A stretch of DNA of 64,000 bases, from assembly GCF_900141745.1 (NCBI RefSeq), contig NZ_FSRM01000001.1:558001-622000 (forward strand), written 5' to 3'. The notes beneath the pieces are model-generated. The model ran no database searches. It was given only the letters and a program-made list of their open reading frames with translations, and was not told the origin of the DNA. Shown piece by piece: positions 38,291 to 47,527 of the stretch. A program made the position numbers and the translations under genes. The DNA comes from Paraburkholderia phenazinium (GTDB lineage: Bacteria; Pseudomonadota; Gammaproteobacteria; Burkholderiales; Burkholderiaceae). How positions within the stretch are numbered: position 1 is the first letter of the stretch; each line of letters opens with the position of its first letter.

Positions 38291-39085
38291 CTACTTGCCG
38301 AACGTCAGGTTGATTCCGGCAAAAATCGTCACTTGCGGCAGGCCCGCACCGGAATGGGCGACGGAATACTGCGGTTCGATGAACGCGTTGTAGATGGTCG
38401 AACCGCTCTTCCATGCCTTGCCCGCGCCAAGGCCGACGGGGATGTAGTACGTGCCGTGCTGCAGGTCGAAGCTCCAGATACCGGTGGAACGGATGTACCA
38501 GCCGCCGGGCAGGTTGAAGATGGCGAACGGCTGCGCAGTAAGCGACTGGGTAGTCGGCCGGCCGCTTTGACCGGCAAACGAGTGTTGCCACTGAACCAGC
38601 GCGCCGAGCAGATGCGCGGGGGTCGCATTGACGGCGACCGCTGCCAGACCGCCCTGCCACTTGCCGGTGCCGAGACTGGGGTCGGTGGCCGTGGGCGCGG
38701 TGATCAGTGGACCGACGCCAATCTGCACGTCCGATTGCGACAGCAGAAAGATGTCGAACAGGTTGATGTCGCCGAGGCCCGTGTTGTAGCCGCCGGTCGG
38801 GTCCGGGCGCGTGCTGATCGGCACCGTGGCGCGGAAAATCTCCGGCACTCCGATCGGTCCGAGCGGCCCCACCGGAACGGTCGGCCGCAGCAGCAGGTCG
38901 TTGGTGTGACCGCCGACGCCGAACAGGCTCGGGGTGTAGTAGTCCTGGATGTTGAATGAGGGCGCCAGATTCAGCGGGTTATTGCTCTTGTTGGCGTCGT
39001 CTGCCGAAGCCTGCGCATAAGCGCCTGACGAGAATGCCGCCGCCCACAACACCGTACTCGCTGCAAGACATCGCTTCGTGGTCAT
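38291..39085 (-). CDS. Exported beta-barrel-like protein (outer-membrane)
   Basis: 264 residues from the ATG at 39085 (MTTKRCLAASTVLWAAAF), signal peptide about 1-24 (SGAYAQA). The mature part is beta-rich with DINLFDIFLLSQSD and WYIRSTGIWSFDLQHGTYYIPVG, ending GINLTFGK. It probably belongs to the transporter/neuromodulation-like barrel group common in beta-proteobacteria. It is the first gene of the minus-strand four-gene group. Confidence 0.75.
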   Translation of the reverse strand: MTTKRCLAASTVLWAAAFSSGAYAQASADDANKSNNPLNLAPSFNIQDYYTPSLFGVGGHTNDLLLRPTVPVGPLGPIGVPEIFRATVPISTRPDPTGGYNTGLGDINLFDIFLLSQSDVQIGVGPLITAPTATDPSLGTGKWQGGLAAVAVNATPAHLLGALVQWQHSFAGQSGRPTTQSLTAQPFAIFNLPGGWYIRSTGIWSFDLQHGTYYIPVGLGAGKAWKSGSTIYNAFIEPQYSVAHSGAGLPQVTIFAGINLTFGK

Positions 39086-39673
39086 TGGATTTCCCGGCTT
39101 TACGGCAATGGACAAACGAGCGTATCCATTTGCATGACGCAAATAGAAGTCTGACTATTAAATCGGGTAATCGGTTAATGCTGGATCAAGCGCTGATGGC
39201 CCCTTCTCACTTGCGCGTGGGGGAATGGCCTGAAAGCCAAAGCACGCCCCGGACGAGTCTCGCGGGGGCCAAAAATAGATGCCATGAGTTGTAGTCAATC
39301 ACTGTCATCGCCTGAAAATACTAGCAAACGTTTTCAAAAAATATGGAAATAAATTTGTAACACGAACGAAAGCCTGTCTTTCCAGTTTTTATTATGCTTA
39401 AAACGGTCAAAACAAATCTCCTTTTGAAATAGCGACATCAATTTCAAGGAATTGATTCGAATATAAAAACAATTTTTCCCGGAGCGTGTCGTGACCCGGC
39501 CAGGGCTGGCGAACCAAGGTCTGAACTCGGCGCACAGGTGTCCACCGCCCCCCGGCGCCGGCAAAATACGTGGCAAACCGTTAAATAAACGCGCCGGATG
39601 TGCTATCTAGTAGGCGCGAAAAGACTAGCGGCGCACCGAGCGCCGCACGACATCACATACTCACGAGGCTTTC
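39086..39673. promoter_or_regulatory. 588-bp divergent intergenic region, AT-rich
   Basis: No supported gene. It contains an ATTTGC-N5-GCAAAT inverted repeat (39128-39144) about 43 bp upstream of the minus-strand barrel gene, a candidate operator. An AT-rich tract (about 39300-39475) unlike the surrounding GC-rich DNA could attract H-NS-type silencing. The promoter for the plus-strand HAD gene must lie at the right end. Confidence 0.5.
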
Positions 39674-40735
39674 ATGATTGGCTTGATGCGCAGATCCTGG
39701 ATCGGCTTGACCGTCGTCGTTCTCTGCGCGTGCACGACCACGCCCCACACGGGCGGGACGCAAGGGTCGCGTCCCGCCCGCGCGCCTTCCAGCAATTCGA
39801 CCATGGCATCGTGGAACGATACGCCGGCGGAGCGTTCGATCATCGATTTCGTCACCCGCGTGACGACGCCCGAATCGAAGGATTTCGTGCCGCGCGCCGA
39901 GCGGATTGCAGTGTTCAATCTGGACGGCACGCTCTGGGTCGAACAGCCGGCCTCCGTGCAACTCGTCTTCACCTTGCAACAGGTGAAGACGCTTGCGCCG
40001 CATCACCCTGAGTGGAAGCGCCAGGAGCCGTTCCGGTCGATTCTGCGCGGTAATCTGAAACCGGTAGCAAGCAGCGGCAACGCCGGCGCGATGAAGCTGC
40101 TGGCTGCCACCCACGCGGGTATGACGACGGACAGTTTCGCCTCGATGGTGCACGACTGGTTCGACACCGCGAGCGACCCACGCTTCAACCGGCCCTATAC
40201 GGCGCTCGCGTATCAGCCGATGGTCGAGTTGCTCGCTTACCTGCGAGCCAATGGCTTCCGAACGTACATCGTCTCGGCCGACAGTGTCGAATTCGTTCGC
40301 ACGATCTCGCAGAGCATGTACGGCGTGCCGCCTGAAGACGTGATCGGCAGCACGGTTCGTTATCAGTACGGGCTGACGAACGGCACGGCGACACTGACAC
40401 GGCTCGCGCAGGTCGACACGCTCAACGACGGTGCGATGAAAGCGCAGACCATTCAGGCCGTGATCGGGCGCCGGCCGCTAATGGCGTTCGGCAATGCCGA
40501 CGGCGACCTGCCGATGCTCGAATGGACCACCTCCGGCAACGGTCCGCGTTTTGCGGCGCTGCTGCATCACACCGACGCGCAGCGCGAATACGCCTACGAT
40601 CAGACGGCACGCAGCGGGAAGCTGGATAAGGGACTGCAGGAAGCGAATGTGAAGGGCTGGCTGCTGATCGATATGAAGGACGACTGGCGGACCATGTTCA
40701 AGGGCGATGCGGACGCGGCGGCAACGGGTAAATGA
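39674..40735 (+). CDS. HAD-superfamily phosphatase-like lipoprotein with Asn at nucleophile position
   Basis: 353 residues. The N-terminus MRRSWIGLTVVVLCACTTTP is a hydrophobic stretch ending in a possible lipobox (LCAC). HAD motif I reads AVFNLDGTLW, where family members have F-D-x-D-G-T, so the nucleophilic aspartate is asparagine. Motif II is TYIVSADS and motif IV is AFGNADGDLPML. The fold looks complete but phosphatase activity through an aspartyl intermediate would be lost or would need deamidation. Monocistronic; convergent with the rraA-like gene. Confidence 0.82.
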   Translation: MIGLMRRSWIGLTVVVLCACTTTPHTGGTQGSRPARAPSSNSTMASWNDTPAERSIIDFVTRVTTPESKDFVPRAERIAVFNLDGTLWVEQPASVQLVFTLQQVKTLAPHHPEWKRQEPFRSILRGNLKPVASSGNAGAMKLLAATHAGMTTDSFASMVHDWFDTASDPRFNRPYTALAYQPMVELLAYLRANGFRTYIVSADSVEFVRTISQSMYGVPPEDVIGSTVRYQYGLTNGTATLTRLAQVDTLNDGAMKAQTIQAVIGRRPLMAFGNADGDLPMLEWTTSGNGPRFAALLHHTDAQREYAYDQTARSGKLDKGLQEANVKGWLLIDMKDDWRTMFKGDADAAATGK

Positions 40736-40859
40736 AGGGACGGTGATGGGCGGCGCCACGCGCCGTACCCTACGCGGTGCCGTACGCAGTGACGCACCGG
40801 CGCGCACGCGGCCTGACCTGCCCGCCGCCGCGCCGCGTGCCGGGCGGTTTTTCCAAAGC

Positions 40860-41531
40860 TCAGCCGCCCATCATCCGCGTTTCATGCGGAACGACCCACG
40901 AGCGGTCGAACTCACCTCTCGCGATAGATTGCAGGGCCGCAGCCTCCTTCTCCCCCTGCTTCTTCGCCCCAGCAATCACCGCCTCGACTTCGGCGACCGG
41001 GATCGCCAGCACACCGTCTTCATCGCCGACGATGATGTCGCCGGGATGCACGACCATGCCACCCACCGACACCGGCACATTGATCTCACCAGGCCCGTTC
41101 TTGTACGGACCGCGGTGTGTCACGCCACGCGCATACACGGGGAAATCGCCCTGCCGAAGCGCGCCGACGTCGCGAATGGCACCGTCGATCACCAGACCTT
41201 GAACCCCCAGGCTCTCGGCAAAGCTAGACATGATCTCGCCCATCAGCGCCTGCGAAAGGTCGCCGCCGCCGTCGATCACCAGCACATCGCCCGGCCGGCA
41301 AAAATCGAAAGCGCGATGAATCGCGAGGTTGTCGCCACCGCGCGTGCGGACCGTCACTGCGGTTCCAGCCATCGGCTTGGGCCGGTGATAGGGCTGCAGC
41401 CCGACTGTGCCGCTCGCGCGCGCCATGTTGTCGCTCAGCAGCGAAACGGCCAGGCCACGCAACGTCTCGAGAATCTGCGGGCTGGCTTGCGGCGCGGATT
41501 CGTTGTGGTGCCATCCAATGGGGTTCGTCAC
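40860..41531 (-). CDS. RraA-family 4-carboxy-4-hydroxy-2-oxoadipate / HMG aldolase
   Basis: 223 residues. The fold matches RraA/HMG-CHA aldolases: RAFDFCRPGDVLVIDGGGD, GLVIDGAIRDV (the conserved Arg-Asp) and GGMVVHPGDIIVGDEDGV. In protocatechuate 4,5-cleavage and gallate pathways this enzyme cleaves CHA to pyruvate and oxaloacetate. It follows a LigJ-type hydratase by 12 bp, which supports aldolase rather than RNase-regulator function. Confidence 0.9.
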   Translation of the reverse strand: MTNPIGWHHNESAPQASPQILETLRGLAVSLLSDNMARASGTVGLQPYHRPKPMAGTAVTVRTRGGDNLAIHRAFDFCRPGDVLVIDGGGDLSQALMGEIMSSFAESLGVQGLVIDGAIRDVGALRQGDFPVYARGVTHRGPYKNGPGEINVPVSVGGMVVHPGDIIVGDEDGVLAIPVAEVEAVIAGAKKQGEKEAAALQSIARGEFDRSWVVPHETRMMGG

Positions 41532-41543
41532 AGGAGTCTCCTT

Positions 41544-42566
41544 TCAGGAAAGCTGGCGTTCGAGTTGACTGGACAGGCGCCCATACACCGCGCGCGCGTT
41601 GTCCTCGAAGATGCGTTGCCGGTCCGCGGGCGTGAGCCACGGAATCGCGTCGATATAGCGCCGCGTGTCGTCGTAGTAGTGCCCCGTCTCGGGATCGATG
41701 CCCTGCACGGCTCCGATCGTCTCCGAGGCAAACAGGATGTTCCCGACCGGAATCACCTTGGCGAGAAGCTCGGCGCCTGGCTGGTGATAGACGCACGTGT
41801 CGAAGAACACGTTTTTCATCAGGTATTCGGTGAGAAGCGGCCGCTTCATGTCCTGAGCAAGGCCGCGATAGCGTCCCCAGTGATACGGAACCGCGCCGCC
41901 GCCGTGCGGGATGATGAAGCGCAGCGTCGGGAAATCGGCGAACAGATCGGCGCTCAGCAACTGCATGAAGACGGAGGTATCGCCATTGATGTAGTGCGCG
42001 CCCGTAGCGTGAAAATTCGGGTTGCACGATGACGACACGTGAATCATCGCCGGCACGTCGAGCTGAACCATCGCTTCATACAGCGGGTACCACGAGCGGT
42101 CGGTCATCGGTAAGCCGTTCCAGTGACCACCCGATGGATCGGGGTTGAGATTGCAGCCGATAAAGCCCAGTTCCTCCACACACCGACGCAACTCGGCGAT
42201 GCAATTCGCCGGCGCTGCACCGACCGCTTGCGGCAACTGGCAGACACCGACAAAGTTGCGCGGAAACAATCCGCACACGCGATGGATCAGGTCGTTGCAT
42301 TCCTGCGACCAGCGCGCATTCGCGTCTTCCGTGCCCAGATGGTGGCCCATCCCGGCTGCGCGCGGCGAGAAGATGGTGAGGTCCGTGCCACGTTCGCGCT
42401 GAACGCGCAGCTGTCCGCGCTCGATGCTCTCGCGAATCTGTTCATCCGTGATGACCGGACGGGGCGGCACCGACGTACCGTCCTTCAAGGCTGCGATCTG
42501 TTTGGCGCGCCATGCTTCGTGCTCGGGCGGCGAGGTGGTGTAATGGCCGTGGCAATCGATGATCAT
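41544..42566 (-). CDS. ligJ: 4-oxalomesaconate hydratase (LigJ-type amidohydrolase)
   Basis: 340 residues from the ATG at 42566 (MIIDCHGHYTTSPPEHEAW). Amidohydrolase-2 fold: metal-binding DCHGH at the N-terminus, MIHVSSSCNP, RFIIPHGGGAVPYH and LFASETIGAV. LigJ hydrates 4-oxalomesaconate to CHA, the substrate of the adjacent aldolase. The upstream MFS gene ends 7 bp before the start. No ring-cleavage dioxygenase is present in this window. Confidence 0.9.
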   Translation of the reverse strand: MIIDCHGHYTTSPPEHEAWRAKQIAALKDGTSVPPRPVITDEQIRESIERGQLRVQRERGTDLTIFSPRAAGMGHHLGTEDANARWSQECNDLIHRVCGLFPRNFVGVCQLPQAVGAAPANCIAELRRCVEELGFIGCNLNPDPSGGHWNGLPMTDRSWYPLYEAMVQLDVPAMIHVSSSCNPNFHATGAHYINGDTSVFMQLLSADLFADFPTLRFIIPHGGGAVPYHWGRYRGLAQDMKRPLLTEYLMKNVFFDTCVYHQPGAELLAKVIPVGNILFASETIGAVQGIDPETGHYYDDTRRYIDAIPWLTPADRQRIFEDNARAVYGRLSSQLERQLS

Positions 42567-42573
42567 TGCGGTT

Positions 42574-43932
42574 TTAAGTGTTGCGGCTGATGGGGAGATT
42601 TTCGGGGTGCGTGTCGCTGGGCGGCACCGAATCCAGATCGCTTTCACGCGGCGTCACGCGCATCACCAACGCGATGATCGTGGCGATCACGAGAAACGCG
42701 GCAATCGTCAGGAGTGCGAGATCGAATTTGCCCGTCGCGTTTCGCACGAGCCCAATGCTCCACGGACCGACCAGGCCGCCGACCTGCGCTACGGTGTTGA
42801 TCAGCGCGATCGTCGCGGCGCCCGCGGCGCCGGAGCGGAACGACGAGGCGAGACTCCAGAACAGCGGATTACCCGCGTAAATGAAGAGTCCGGTTACGCA
42901 AAGCAGTATGTAGGCAATCACCGGATTCGGCGCATAGGCACTGCCGGCGATGGCGAGCGCGCTCATTCCGTACACGAAGGCCAGATGCTTCTTCCGGTCG
43001 CCGGTGCGATCGGAGCTACGGCTAATGAGGAAAGTGCCCAGTACGCCAAGGAGCGGCGGGACGGCGGACAGAAAGCCGACTTCGATATTGCTCAGGTGTC
43101 CGAGGCTTTTGACGATCTGCGGCAACCACAGGAACAGGCCGTAAATTCCGACGAGCGCGCAGCCGAACAGGCATGCGAGACTCCAGACGCGGATATCCCC
43201 GGCCACACGCAGAAAGGAAAAATGCGTCTGTCCGCCGAGCGCTTCGCGCTCCGCTTCCAGCGTGGATTCGAGCCACTGTTTCTGTTCAGGTCTGAGCCAC
43301 GCCGCCTCGGCGGGGCGCTCGGTCATGATGCGCAGCGTCAGCAGACCGAGCAGCATGGCTGGCACGCCCTCGAGAATGAACATCCACTGCCAGCCGTTGA
43401 GCCCGAGAATGCCGTTGCCGTAGGTCATCAGCGTGGTGGAGATGGGACCGCCCAGCACGGCAGAGAACGAGCCGGCAATGATGTATCCGCCCACCGCCCG
43501 GGCCCGGTAGCGCACCGGAAACCACTTGGTCAGATACACCGCCACTCCGGGCAGAAAGCCCGCCTCCATGACGCCCAGCAGGAAGCGCAGGATGTAAAAG
43601 CTGGAGTCGTTGAAAACAAATGCGGTGGCGGCCGCTACGGCGCCCCAGGTCAGCAGAATGCGCGCTATCCAGCGACGGGCGCCGACGCGATGCAGCAGCA
43701 GGTTGCTCGGAACCTCGAGCAGCATGTAGCCGAAGAAAAAGATGCTTCCGGCGAAACCGAACACGGCCGGGCTAAAGCCCAACTGCTTGTTCATGTCGAG
43801 CGCGGCGAAGCCGATATTGATCCGGTCCAGGTAGTTGAAGAACATCATCGCAAACAATAGGGGCATCAGCCGCCTATAGACTTTGCGCATGGTCTCCGCT
43901 TCGATCGCATCGGTCATCATCGTCTCCATCAT
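42574..43932 (-). CDS. MFS transporter (anion:cation symporter type)
   Basis: 452 residues from the ATG at 43932; the frame opens at a TTG 13 codons earlier, and the cluster of Met codons leaves the start uncertain. Twelve membrane spans; signature MFFNYLDRINIGFAALDMN after TM1 and GVMEAGFLPGVAVYLTKWF are typical of the ACS family, which imports phthalate, tartrate, hexuronates and similar carboxylates. Within the LigJ/aldolase operon it probably imports an aromatic or carboxylic acid. Confidence 0.9.
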   Translation of the reverse strand: MMETMMTDAIEAETMRKVYRRLMPLLFAMMFFNYLDRINIGFAALDMNKQLGFSPAVFGFAGSIFFFGYMLLEVPSNLLLHRVGARRWIARILLTWGAVAAATAFVFNDSSFYILRFLLGVMEAGFLPGVAVYLTKWFPVRYRARAVGGYIIAGSFSAVLGGPISTTLMTYGNGILGLNGWQWMFILEGVPAMLLGLLTLRIMTERPAEAAWLRPEQKQWLESTLEAEREALGGQTHFSFLRVAGDIRVWSLACLFGCALVGIYGLFLWLPQIVKSLGHLSNIEVGFLSAVPPLLGVLGTFLISRSSDRTGDRKKHLAFVYGMSALAIAGSAYAPNPVIAYILLCVTGLFIYAGNPLFWSLASSFRSGAAGAATIALINTVAQVGGLVGPWSIGLVRNATGKFDLALLTIAAFLVIATIIALVMRVTPRESDLDSVPPSDTHPENLPISRNT

Positions 43933-44063
43933 GTTTCTGCGCGCCTGTTTATTCAGGCGTCGGTCGAACAACAGTACTACTTTGACGCGAGTCCAATCCC
44001 ATCATAAGGAACCGGGCCAACGGGCGTCCAAGACGTGTTCCTTATTCTTGTATAAGTCTTTTC

Positions 44064-44969
44064 TTATAGTGCGACGTTTTCCTTGCTGTCGCACTCGGGC
44101 AGGCAATCGAGGAAAGCGCGCAGATGCGGCGAGGTGTCGTCCGTGCGAAAGCGTGCGGTGAGCGTGGTGATCTGCGACGAGACCGGCCCGTCAAGGTGAC
44201 GATAGACCACGTCGGAGCGGCCATGCCGCGCGACGGATTCACCGATAAAGGTCACGCCGAGTCCTGCGGCAACGAGCGCGATGGCCGTCTGAATCTCGTA
44301 CGCCCGATAGCCAACCGGCGGCGTAATGCCGGCGTCGCGGTACAACGATTCGACGAACCGCGAGAACTGCGCGTGCGGGTACTTCGGATACAGGATCAGC
44401 GGGGTGTCGGCGAGATCGGCGATGCGCACGGTTTCTGATGCGGCCAGCGGATGCTCGGGTGCAAGCGCGACCACTACGCGCTCATGCAGTAGCGGCAACG
44501 TTGTACATCCGGGGAGCACGGTGGCCTGTCTGCCGATTCCGATGTGAATCCTCTGATCGCGCAGCGCGTCGCCTTGCTCCTCGGTCAGCATTTCGAAGAG
44601 CTTGAGCTCGACCTGGGGATAGGCCTGGTGAAACGCTTTCAGCGCAGGCGGAAGCACGCTGTACATCGTCGAACGCGTGAAGCCGATGCTGAGCCAGCCA
44701 CGCGACCCAAGGCCAATTTCGCGAGTGCCAAGCGCGACCTGCTCACAGGATGCGAGGATCTGCCGCGCCTCGGTGCATAGATAGCTGCCGGCTTCGGTCA
44801 GGCGTAGCGGCCGGCTGCCCCGGTCGACGAGCTGCGCGCCCAGTCGCTCCTCGAGGCTGCGAATCTGCTGGCTCAACGCGGGCTGTGCCACATGCAATCG
44901 CTCCGCCGCCCGGCTGAAATTCAACTCCTCCGCGAGGACGACAAAATATTGCAGGGCTCGGAGATTCAT
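44064..44969 (-). CDS. LysR-family regulator of the LigJ/aldolase operon
   Basis: 301 residues from the ATG at 44969 (MNLRALQYFVVLAEELNFSR). N-terminal winged helix-turn-helix (AAERLHVAQPALSQQIRSLE) and periplasmic-binding-like effector domain. It lies upstream of the MFS/ligJ/aldolase genes in the same orientation, not divergent. Control of that operon is inferred from position. The effector is unknown. Confidence 0.92.
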   Translation of the reverse strand: MNLRALQYFVVLAEELNFSRAAERLHVAQPALSQQIRSLEERLGAQLVDRGSRPLRLTEAGSYLCTEARQILASCEQVALGTREIGLGSRGWLSIGFTRSTMYSVLPPALKAFHQAYPQVELKLFEMLTEEQGDALRDQRIHIGIGRQATVLPGCTTLPLLHERVVVALAPEHPLAASETVRIADLADTPLILYPKYPHAQFSRFVESLYRDAGITPPVGYRAYEIQTAIALVAAGLGVTFIGESVARHGRSDVVYRHLDGPVSSQITTLTARFRTDDTSPHLRAFLDCLPECDSKENVAL

Positions 44970-45202
44970 GGCGTAGGTATTCCTGTCCGGTTGGTCCGGC
45001 CCACGAACGCGGGTGAATGGTGCACCGCGCAACGGGCGGATGATTCTGGCCCAGTTTGGCATAGCGGCTCTTGAACGGTTTGGGCCGCTATGCCCAGAGC
45101 GGAGTTCAAATCACCGCCCTCTTGCAAAATGCTACTCTGCGACGTCCTATACCTGCGGCCACGGCTGAACAGGGCCGAACCGCTTCAGCAACTTTGACTA
45201 CA

Positions 45203-46093
45203 GTGAAATTCGACACGACGACAGTCCGGCTGATCCTGGCCATCGCGGATGAAGGCAGCATTTCCCGGGCCGCCGACAAACTCAGCCTTGCGGTGGCTGC
45301 TGCGTCCCGGCGCGTGTCGGATCTCGAGGCGCAACTGGGCATCAAACTGTTCCAGCGCGTGCCGCATGGCGTTGAGATCACCGAGTCCGGTACCAAGCTG
45401 CTGGACTACATCCGGCAGATCGACAACCTCATCGACCGACTTGAAGGCGATGCAGGGGCACTCAACGAAGGGCTCGACGGACGCATTATCATCGGCGCGC
45501 CCAAGGCGGTCGTCATCCAGTTTCTTGCTCGTGAGATTGCTGCGATCCAGCGCAAATTCCCGCGCATCTCGCTGAAGGTTGTCGAAGAAAACAGCAAGAT
45601 CGTGCAACAGCTGCTGCGCGACAAGGTGATCGACGTGGGGATCTACGAGAACAAAAGCGGGTTCCTGGATCTGCCGAAGTTTCCGTACCGGGAGGACCGG
45701 CTGGTTTTGGTCTATAGCCGCGCGCATTTCCGGTTTCGTGACGCGCCAGTTAGCATCGACGAGTTTCTCGATTTGCCCGTTGTGAGCCTCGGCAAGGGGT
45801 CCGCTGTGTTGTCCGCCGTGCAGCGCGCGTATCGCAGCCGCGGGCGCGAGTTTCCCAACAATTTCACCGTCACCGGCTTCGACACTATGCTGGCGCTTGT
45901 GCGCAACGGGCTCGGTGTGGGATTGATGCCACCTGACGTATTGCGCAGTTTTCATCCTGAAGAGGCGCTGGCGTCGGTGGAACTTGTCGGCGACTGGCAT
46001 CAGCGCAACTACGTTCTGTCCTGTCTCGAAGGGCATGCGCAACAGCAAACCCTGCACAACGTCATGGACGAGCTTCTTCGCAAACCGGCGTAG
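45203..46093 (+). CDS. LysR-family regulator
   Basis: 296 residues from the GTG at 45203 (MKFDTTTVRLILAIADEGSI); several in-frame starts upstream exist (first ATG 45071) so the start is uncertain. The HTH is SRAADKLSLAVAAASRRVSDLE, and the effector domain ends near LLRKPA. It is divergent from the other LysR gene and upstream of the CoA-transferase operon on the same strand, which it probably controls. Confidence 0.9.
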   Translation: MKFDTTTVRLILAIADEGSISRAADKLSLAVAAASRRVSDLEAQLGIKLFQRVPHGVEITESGTKLLDYIRQIDNLIDRLEGDAGALNEGLDGRIIIGAPKAVVIQFLAREIAAIQRKFPRISLKVVEENSKIVQQLLRDKVIDVGIYENKSGFLDLPKFPYREDRLVLVYSRAHFRFRDAPVSIDEFLDLPVVSLGKGSAVLSAVQRAYRSRGREFPNNFTVTGFDTMLALVRNGLGVGLMPPDVLRSFHPEEALASVELVGDWHQRNYVLSCLEGHAQQQTLHNVMDELLRKPA

Positions 46094-46360
46094 TGCCACC
46101 TCTCCGGTTTCGCGAGGCGCGAAACCAGACATGATTCCCTCATCCTTGCGGCGGCTCCCCCGGTAGGCGACAGTGATCGCATAACGACTACCTGGAGACG
46201 AGATGCCATTGCGCGTCCTCATTGCGGCTATCGCCGCTGCCCAAACCTCTTTCTGATCCCTTATTGCAGCTGTGGCTGACGCTATGCGTGCCGCCGGGTT
46301 GCTGCTCTGCGCGGCTTTAACGCCGTACCTCCACTGAACTTTTTTCCGAGGAAACATGAG

Positions 46361-47527
46361 ATGACGCAATCGACGCATCTACCGCTGCAAGGCATCCGCG
46401 TGCTGGACGTCAGCCAGGTCATGGCGGGACCGTTTTCCTGCATGCTGCTCGCGGACATGGGCGCTGACGTGATCAAGGTGGAACCCCTCGAAGGCGACCA
46501 GACGCGCGGCGCGATGGGCTTCAAGATGAAGGGGCCAGACAGCATGGGCTTCCTGAACATGAACCGCAACAAGCGCTCGCTGACGCTGGATCTCAAGAGC
46601 GACGAAGGACGCGAGTTCTTCTACGAGCTCGCCAAGACCGCCGACGTGATCGTGGAAAACTACCGGCCAGGTGTCGTGCAGCGGCTGCGCATCGACTACG
46701 AGACGATCAGGGAGATCAATCCCAAGATCGTGTACGCCAGCATTTCAGGCTTCGGTCAGAGCGGACCGTGGGCATCGCGACCGGGTTTCGATCTGATGGC
46801 GCAGGCCATGTCGGGCGTGATGAGCGTGACCGGCTACAAGGGTGAAAAACCGGTTAAGGCGGGCGTGCCGGTGGCGGACATCGGCTGTGCGCTGTTTGCT
46901 GTGTACGGGGTGCTTTCGGCGTACATAGGCGCTCAGAAGACGGGCGTGGGACAGCATATCGACGCCTCACTGTTCGATTCGGTAATGGCGTTCTCAATCT
47001 GGGACATGTCGGAATACTGGGGCACCGGTGTGCCGCCGACCCCGCTCGGCACCAGCAACAAGATGAGCGCCCCCTATCAGGCCGTGAAGGCACGCGACGA
47101 CTACTTCGTGATGGGCGCGACCAACCAGAAACTGTGGAAGAAGCTGTGCGAGTTACTGGAGCGCCCTGATCTTGTCAGTCATCCTGACTATGCGAGCGTG
47201 TCGTTACGATTGAAGAATCGCGAGGCGTTGATCGAAGCGCTGGAGCAGGAATTCGGCAAGCGCGACAGCGCGGAGTGGGTCGACGTCATGCTTGCCGCCG
47301 GCATTCCGGCCGGCCCGATTCTGTCTTATCCAGAGGCGTTCGAGAGCGAGCACGCCGCGCATCGCCGCATGTGCATGGAGATCGATCATCCGAACGAAGG
47401 CAAGGTCAAGAACATCGGGTTTGCCGTCAAGATGCTCGGCACGCCACAGACGGTGCGTCGTCATCCGCCGCTGCTAGGCGAGCACAACGACGAGATCTAC
47501 GCCGAAATCAACGGGACCAAGCCATGA
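46361..47527 (+). CDS. CaiB/BaiF family CoA-transferase
   Basis: 388 residues, with GAGGA upstream. Family III CoA-transferase: GIRVLDVSQVMAGPFSCMLL, DMGADVIKVE with the likely catalytic Asp further on in the YGVLSAYIGAQKTG region, and GFGQSGPWASRPGFDL. It moves CoA between acyl donors and a carboxylic acid, activating it for beta-oxidation-like breakdown. Its stop overlaps the enoyl-CoA hydratase start (ATGA). Confidence 0.93.
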   Translation: MTQSTHLPLQGIRVLDVSQVMAGPFSCMLLADMGADVIKVEPLEGDQTRGAMGFKMKGPDSMGFLNMNRNKRSLTLDLKSDEGREFFYELAKTADVIVENYRPGVVQRLRIDYETIREINPKIVYASISGFGQSGPWASRPGFDLMAQAMSGVMSVTGYKGEKPVKAGVPVADIGCALFAVYGVLSAYIGAQKTGVGQHIDASLFDSVMAFSIWDMSEYWGTGVPPTPLGTSNKMSAPYQAVKARDDYFVMGATNQKLWKKLCELLERPDLVSHPDYASVSLRLKNREALIEALEQEFGKRDSAEWVDVMLAAGIPAGPILSYPEAFESEHAAHRRMCMEIDHPNEGKVKNIGFAVKMLGTPQTVRRHPPLLGEHNDEIYAEINGTKP

